A DNA stretch of 9,323 nt from Planctomycetota bacterium. GTDB taxonomy: Bacteria > Planctomycetota > SZUA-567. The position numbers and the translations under genes were made by a program. Below the pieces are notes generated by a model, which saw only the letters and a list, made by a program, of their open reading frames with translations, did not search any database and had not been told where the DNA came from. Position 1 is the first letter of the stretch. Every line of letters begins with the position of its first letter. Below, piece by piece: positions 6,587 to 9,323 of this stretch. The DNA lies in contig JAITKH010000140.1 of the NCBI GenBank assembly GCA_031278535.1, positions 1 to 9,323 of the forward strand. The letters are read 5' to 3'.

Positions 6587-8277
6587 TGCCGGAAAATATC
6601 GCCTGCCGCCTTCACCACAGCGCCCTCCGCTTTCCTGAAAAGCCGGCCGTCGTCATCTGCCGGGGTCCGGAGGGTGCTGGCGGATTCACTTCGGAATCCC
6701 ATTCCTTCGCCGATCTGGAACGCGATTCCGACTCCCATGCTTTCGGCCTTCTTGACGCCGGCGTCCGGCGGGGGGAGAAAGCGCTGGTCATGCTGAAACC
6801 CTCGTTCGCCTTCTTTTCCTGCTTTTTCGCCTTGTTGAAAATCGGCGCCGTTCCCGTACTTGTCGATCCGGGCATGGGCATTCGCCGGTTGCTGGAATGC
6901 GTACGGCGACTCGCGCCGGAAGCGCTGATTGGCGTACCGGCGGCGCACGCCGCCAGATTTTTCCTCTTCCGATCCTTTCCCCGCCCGCGGACGACGATCA
7001 CCACCGGACGGCGGCGGCTGCTTGCCGATCGCACATGGGACGGGCTGTTGATGCCCGGCAGCGGACCCTTTCCCGTCATTCGGCCGTACGACGGCGAACT
7101 CGCCGCCATTCTTTTCACCACCGGTTCCACCGGCCCGGCCAAAGGCGTCGAATATGACCATGCCGTCCTGGGCCGGCAGATTGAAATTCTTTCCCGGACC
7201 TTCGCAATCACCCCGGAGGACAGGGATTTGGCGAGCTTTCCCGGATTTTCCCTCTTTTCCATCGCCCTCGGCATGACGGCCGTTGTTCCCGATATCGATC
7301 CCACGCGACCCGGCCAGGCGCATCCTCGGAATATCCTGGTTCCGATTCAGGAATTCTCCTGTACCTTCTCCTTCGGTTCGCCCGCCCTGTGGAGTCGGGT
7401 GTCGGCCTATGCCGAAACGAAGAAAATCCGGTTGCCCTCGCTTCGGAGGGTAGTCATGGCCGGAGCTCCGGTCCCGGCCGCCACGCATGGCCGACTGCTT
7501 GGCGGCATCCTCCCCGGGAATGCGGACAGCTTCACGCCGTATGGAGCCACCGAAGTGATGCCGGTTGCCTGTTTTACCGGCCGGGAGGCGTTGGCCGGGA
7601 CCGCTATCCTTGGCCAGGAAGGCAAGGGTGTTTGCGTGGGTCGTCCCCTTCCCGGCGTCCACGCGGAAATTATCCGGATCGACGACGGGCCGATAGCGGA
7701 ATGGGACGATTCCCTTTTGGCCAATCCAGGGGAAATCGGCGAAATCGCGATTCAAGCCAATCATGCATCGCGGCATTATCACAATCTTCCTGACGCCGAC
7801 ATGTTGGCCAAGATAACCGACGGCGATCAGTTCTGGCATCGCATGGGCGATCTTGGCTACAGGGACGACCAGGAACGCCTTTGGCTTTGCGGCAGGAAGT
7901 CGCACCGGGTGCGTACCCGCAAGGGCGACATGTTCACCTTACGTTGCGAGGCTGTTTTCAATCGACATCCGGCTGTGGTACGAAGCGCCCTGATAGGACT
8001 TCCGGAGAAAGACGGGTTTGCCCGCCCGGCAATAATCATTGAACCGAACCGGAGGCTGGGCCGTTCCGAGCGTTCCCGCCTGGCCGCCGAGCTGTTTCGG
8101 ATTGGACGCAATTCCCCCGTTTCCGCAGCCATAGAAACGCTTTTCTTCCATCCGGCTTTTCCCACGGACATCCGCCATAACGCCAAAATCGGCCGGGAAG
8201 CGTTGGCGGCCTGGGCCGGCCGGCATATCCGAAGAGCCTATTTTGCGAATGAAAGCGGCCGGGAGGTTCGACAGTGA
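6586..8277 (+). CDS. oleC: OleC-type beta-lactone synthetase (acyl-adenylating ANL enzyme)
   Basis: An ANL-superfamily enzyme of 563 residues, the length expected for OleC. OleC uses ATP to convert a 2-alkyl-3-hydroxy acid to a cis-beta-lactone, releasing AMP and PPi. Motifs in order: the P-loop-like ATP site TTGSTGPAKG (178-187), YGATEVMP (319-326, Glu323 contacting Mg-ATP), HRMGDLGYRD with Asp422 binding the ribose, GRKSHRVR (436-443) at the hinge, and RHNAKIGRE with the adenylation lysine Lys534. The FHPAFPTDIRHNAKI ending is characteristic of OleC rather than of ordinary acyl-CoA ligases. All key residues are present. The start is the ATG at 6586, sharing its A with the TGA of the TPR gene. 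It is the last gene of the operon; where many ole clusters continue with oleD, here a convergent gene follows after 99 nt. Confidence 0.93.
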   Translation: MPENIACRLHHSALRFPEKPAVVICRGPEGAGGFTSESHSFADLERDSDSHAFGLLDAGVRRGEKALVMLKPSFAFFSCFFALLKIGAVPVLVDPGMGIRRLLECVRRLAPEALIGVPAAHAARFFLFRSFPRPRTTITTGRRRLLADRTWDGLLMPGSGPFPVIRPYDGELAAILFTTGSTGPAKGVEYDHAVLGRQIEILSRTFAITPEDRDLASFPGFSLFSIALGMTAVVPDIDPTRPGQAHPRNILVPIQEFSCTFSFGSPALWSRVSAYAETKKIRLPSLRRVVMAGAPVPAATHGRLLGGILPGNADSFTPYGATEVMPVACFTGREALAGTAILGQEGKGVCVGRPLPGVHAEIIRIDDGPIAEWDDSLLANPGEIGEIAIQANHASRHYHNLPDADMLAKITDGDQFWHRMGDLGYRDDQERLWLCGRKSHRVRTRKGDMFTLRCEAVFNRHPAVVRSALIGLPEKDGFARPAIIIEPNRRLGRSERSRLAAELFRIGRNSPVSAAIETLFFHPAFPTDIRHNAKIGREALAAWAGRHIRRAYFANESGREVRQ

Positions 8278-8289
8278 TTGTATCGGCGC

Positions 8290-8321
8290 GGATTTTGGAA
8301 GAGGCACTCCCCGCAAAATCC
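8290..8321. repeat. Inverted repeat in the convergent intergenic gap
   Basis: GGATTTTG (8290-8297) is perfectly matched by CAAAATCC (8314-8321) across a 16-nt loop, just after the oleC stop. It could form a 3'-end stem-loop in transcripts from either side. Neither side has a T-run, so on its own it is not a clear terminator. Confidence 0.4.
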
Positions 8322-8360
8322 CGCCCAAGGATTGAGACTTTGCGGAACAACGGCAGCCAT

Positions 8361-8384
8361 CCGGTGTCGAACCGGTTTATTGTT
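8361..8384 (+). terminator. Probable intrinsic terminator of the malQ-ole operon
   Basis: CCGGT (8361-8365) and ACCGG (8371-8375) form a short GC-rich stem around a 5-nt loop, directly followed by TTTATTGTT. It lies at the end of the gap after oleC and overlaps the last codons of the convergent EndoQ-like gene. The 5-bp stem is short, so efficiency may be modest. Confidence 0.5.
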
Positions 8385-9323
8385 CAATGACGGCGTGGCC
8401 GAACCAATCGATCCTTTTTCCCAGGCGGAGCCGGCCATATTCCCCGTCATATCCCGGCTGGAAGGAAAATTCCCCCTTCCGTACCTGGACCAGCGCCCGT
8501 GTCACCCGATCCGGAAGAAGTTTCGCGAATTTCGTTTCAATTGCATCGGGCGACAAATCCCACAATTCGGCCTCCGTCCCCATTTCCCTAATGATCAGGT
8601 CGAACAAGGCGGTAACTTTCCGTCCTGAAACGCCGGTTCTACCCAGGCCTGCCGCCAGCGTTTCGACCAGCGGCACCAGCGTCCGCGCCTTCTGGAACGG
8701 CGGCGTCTGCCCCAATTCCCTCGCCTTGCCTCCGCCTTGCCGTTTCGACAGGTGAAGTATCCTGTCCAGTACGCCCACCGTCAACGGCTTGCCGCAAATC
8801 GGACAGAGACCGCCGGCCGGAAAGCGATCGGGCGAGAACCAGCAGCCCGCCCCGCCATGTCCCGCCAGGCCCGCGCGATGGCCGGACAGGAAGTAGCGCC
8901 CTTCGGCCGGAGCAAATTCGGCGGTATAGCGCACCCGGCGTTTGCGGATGGCCAGGATTATCTCTTCATAGGATGGTCGGTCGATGTCGAGGACGGTGAA
9001 CTCCCGCCCCACCCGGTTCAGCGCTTCGGAGTGGCAGTCGCTGCTGGAAATCAGTGTTTTCCCGTCCAATTCCGGGATCAGGGCGAGAAGGGCGGGATCG
9101 GCGGAAAGCCCGGTCTCAACCGCCGCTATCTCCGGGGCGAATCCACCGTAAACCTCGGCCAGGCTGTCTACCGGGTGATCCGAGCCGAAGACGCCCTGCG
9201 GCGTCATCACGTGGGCGGGAACGACAAGCACGGATGGAGCCACGGCAACGAAAGCGGCGCATTTTTCCGCCACCTCGCCGGCGTCCCTGCACTTGATGAA
9301 GGGACGTCCCATGTCGAGTTTCA
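8377..9323 (-). CDS. EndoQ-like PHP-domain nuclease, C-terminal part (runs off right edge)
   Basis: About 315 residues of a longer protein; the frame is open to the right edge, so the ATG near 9312 is internal. It resembles endonuclease Q, a PHP-family enzyme that nicks DNA 5' of deaminated bases (uracil, hypoxanthine, xanthine). PHP metal-site blocks are seen in order: PAHVMTPQGVFGSDH, the glutamate in AVETGLSADP, and SSSDCHSEALNRVGRE. Then comes a zinc-binding part (GCWFSPDRF, LCPICGKPLTVGVLDR), followed by the C-terminal region with LIIREMGTEAELWDL and the family-typical PGYDGEYGRLRLG close to the end. The tryptophan often found in the family's TPWFS segment is absent here (TPQGV). The N-terminal PHP half with the first His-x-His is outside the window. 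Stop TAA at 8377, facing oleC. Some databases label relatives as helicase-like or general PHP phosphoesterases. The family is fairly sure; substrate is inferred from characterised EndoQ. Confidence 0.8.
   Translation of the reverse strand, partial: KLDMGRPFIKCRDAGEVAEKCAAFVAVAPSVLVVPAHVMTPQGVFGSDHPVDSLAEVYGGFAPEIAAVETGLSADPALLALIPELDGKTLISSSDCHSEALNRVGREFTVLDIDRPSYEEIILAIRKRRVRYTAEFAPAEGRYFLSGHRAGLAGHGGAGCWFSPDRFPAGGLCPICGKPLTVGVLDRILHLSKRQGGGKARELGQTPPFQKARTLVPLVETLAAGLGRTGVSGRKVTALFDLIIREMGTEAELWDLSPDAIETKFAKLLPDRVTRALVQVRKGEFSFQPGYDGEYGRLRLGKRIDWFGHAVIEQ

Noticed and set aside
6340..7905. Long open frame on the minus strand opposite the TPR gene and oleC
   Set aside because: It is antisense to oleC, which has all expected motifs; the antisense translation shows no recognisable domain.
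8274..8390. Short frame overlapping the oleC stop (GTG start, 38 codons), checked as a remnant of oleD
   Set aside because: It has no Rossmann GxxGxxG motif or other OleD similarity and runs through both candidate hairpins into the opposite gene; most likely non-coding.

Overview
The window comes from a GC-rich bacterial chromosome with tightly packed genes. There is no sign of phage, insertion sequences, CRISPR, tRNA or rRNA. Gene content fits a free-living Gram-negative bacterium: a GSDENG-type methionyl-tRNA synthetase, an olefin-biosynthesis (ole) cluster, an EndoQ-like DNA repair nuclease and a diverged uronate-isomerase relative. This mix suggests the Planctomycetes/Verrucomicrobia/Lentisphaerae group or a neighbouring phylum, but that is inference and no taxonomic marker here settles it.

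Layout. (1) Positions 1-511, minus strand: the N-terminal 170 codons of metG, running off the left edge. (2) 512-639: a short divergent intergenic region in which two sigma70-like promoters appear to overlap face to face. (3) 640-1875, plus: a uronate isomerase (UxaC) family protein that seems to have lost its metal-binding and catalytic residues. (4) 1962-2138, plus: a 58-residue small protein resembling a conserved hypothetical family. (5) 2139-2302: intergenic, with a terminator-like hairpin close to the next gene. (6) 2303-8277, plus: a five-gene run, malQ - oleA - oleB - TPR protein - oleC, with junctions of 4 nt or less and start/stop overlaps, so almost certainly one operon. (7) 8278-8376: a convergent gap with two hairpins, one a plausible terminator. 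(8) 8377-9323, minus: the C-terminal part of an EndoQ-like PHP-domain nuclease, running off the right edge.

How the genes work together. OleA condenses two activated fatty acyl chains head to head into a beta-keto acid. An OleD reductase normally makes the beta-hydroxy acid, OleC closes it to a beta-lactone with ATP, and OleB decarboxylates the lactone to a long-chain internal olefin. Here oleA, oleB and oleC are present with key residues intact. No oleD lies in the window, and the operon ends after oleC against a convergent gene. A TPR protein sits between oleB and oleC, translationally coupled on both sides, and malQ (4-alpha-glucanotransferase) leads the operon. The TPR insertion, the missing oleD and the inactive-looking UxaC homologue are the points most worth following up.
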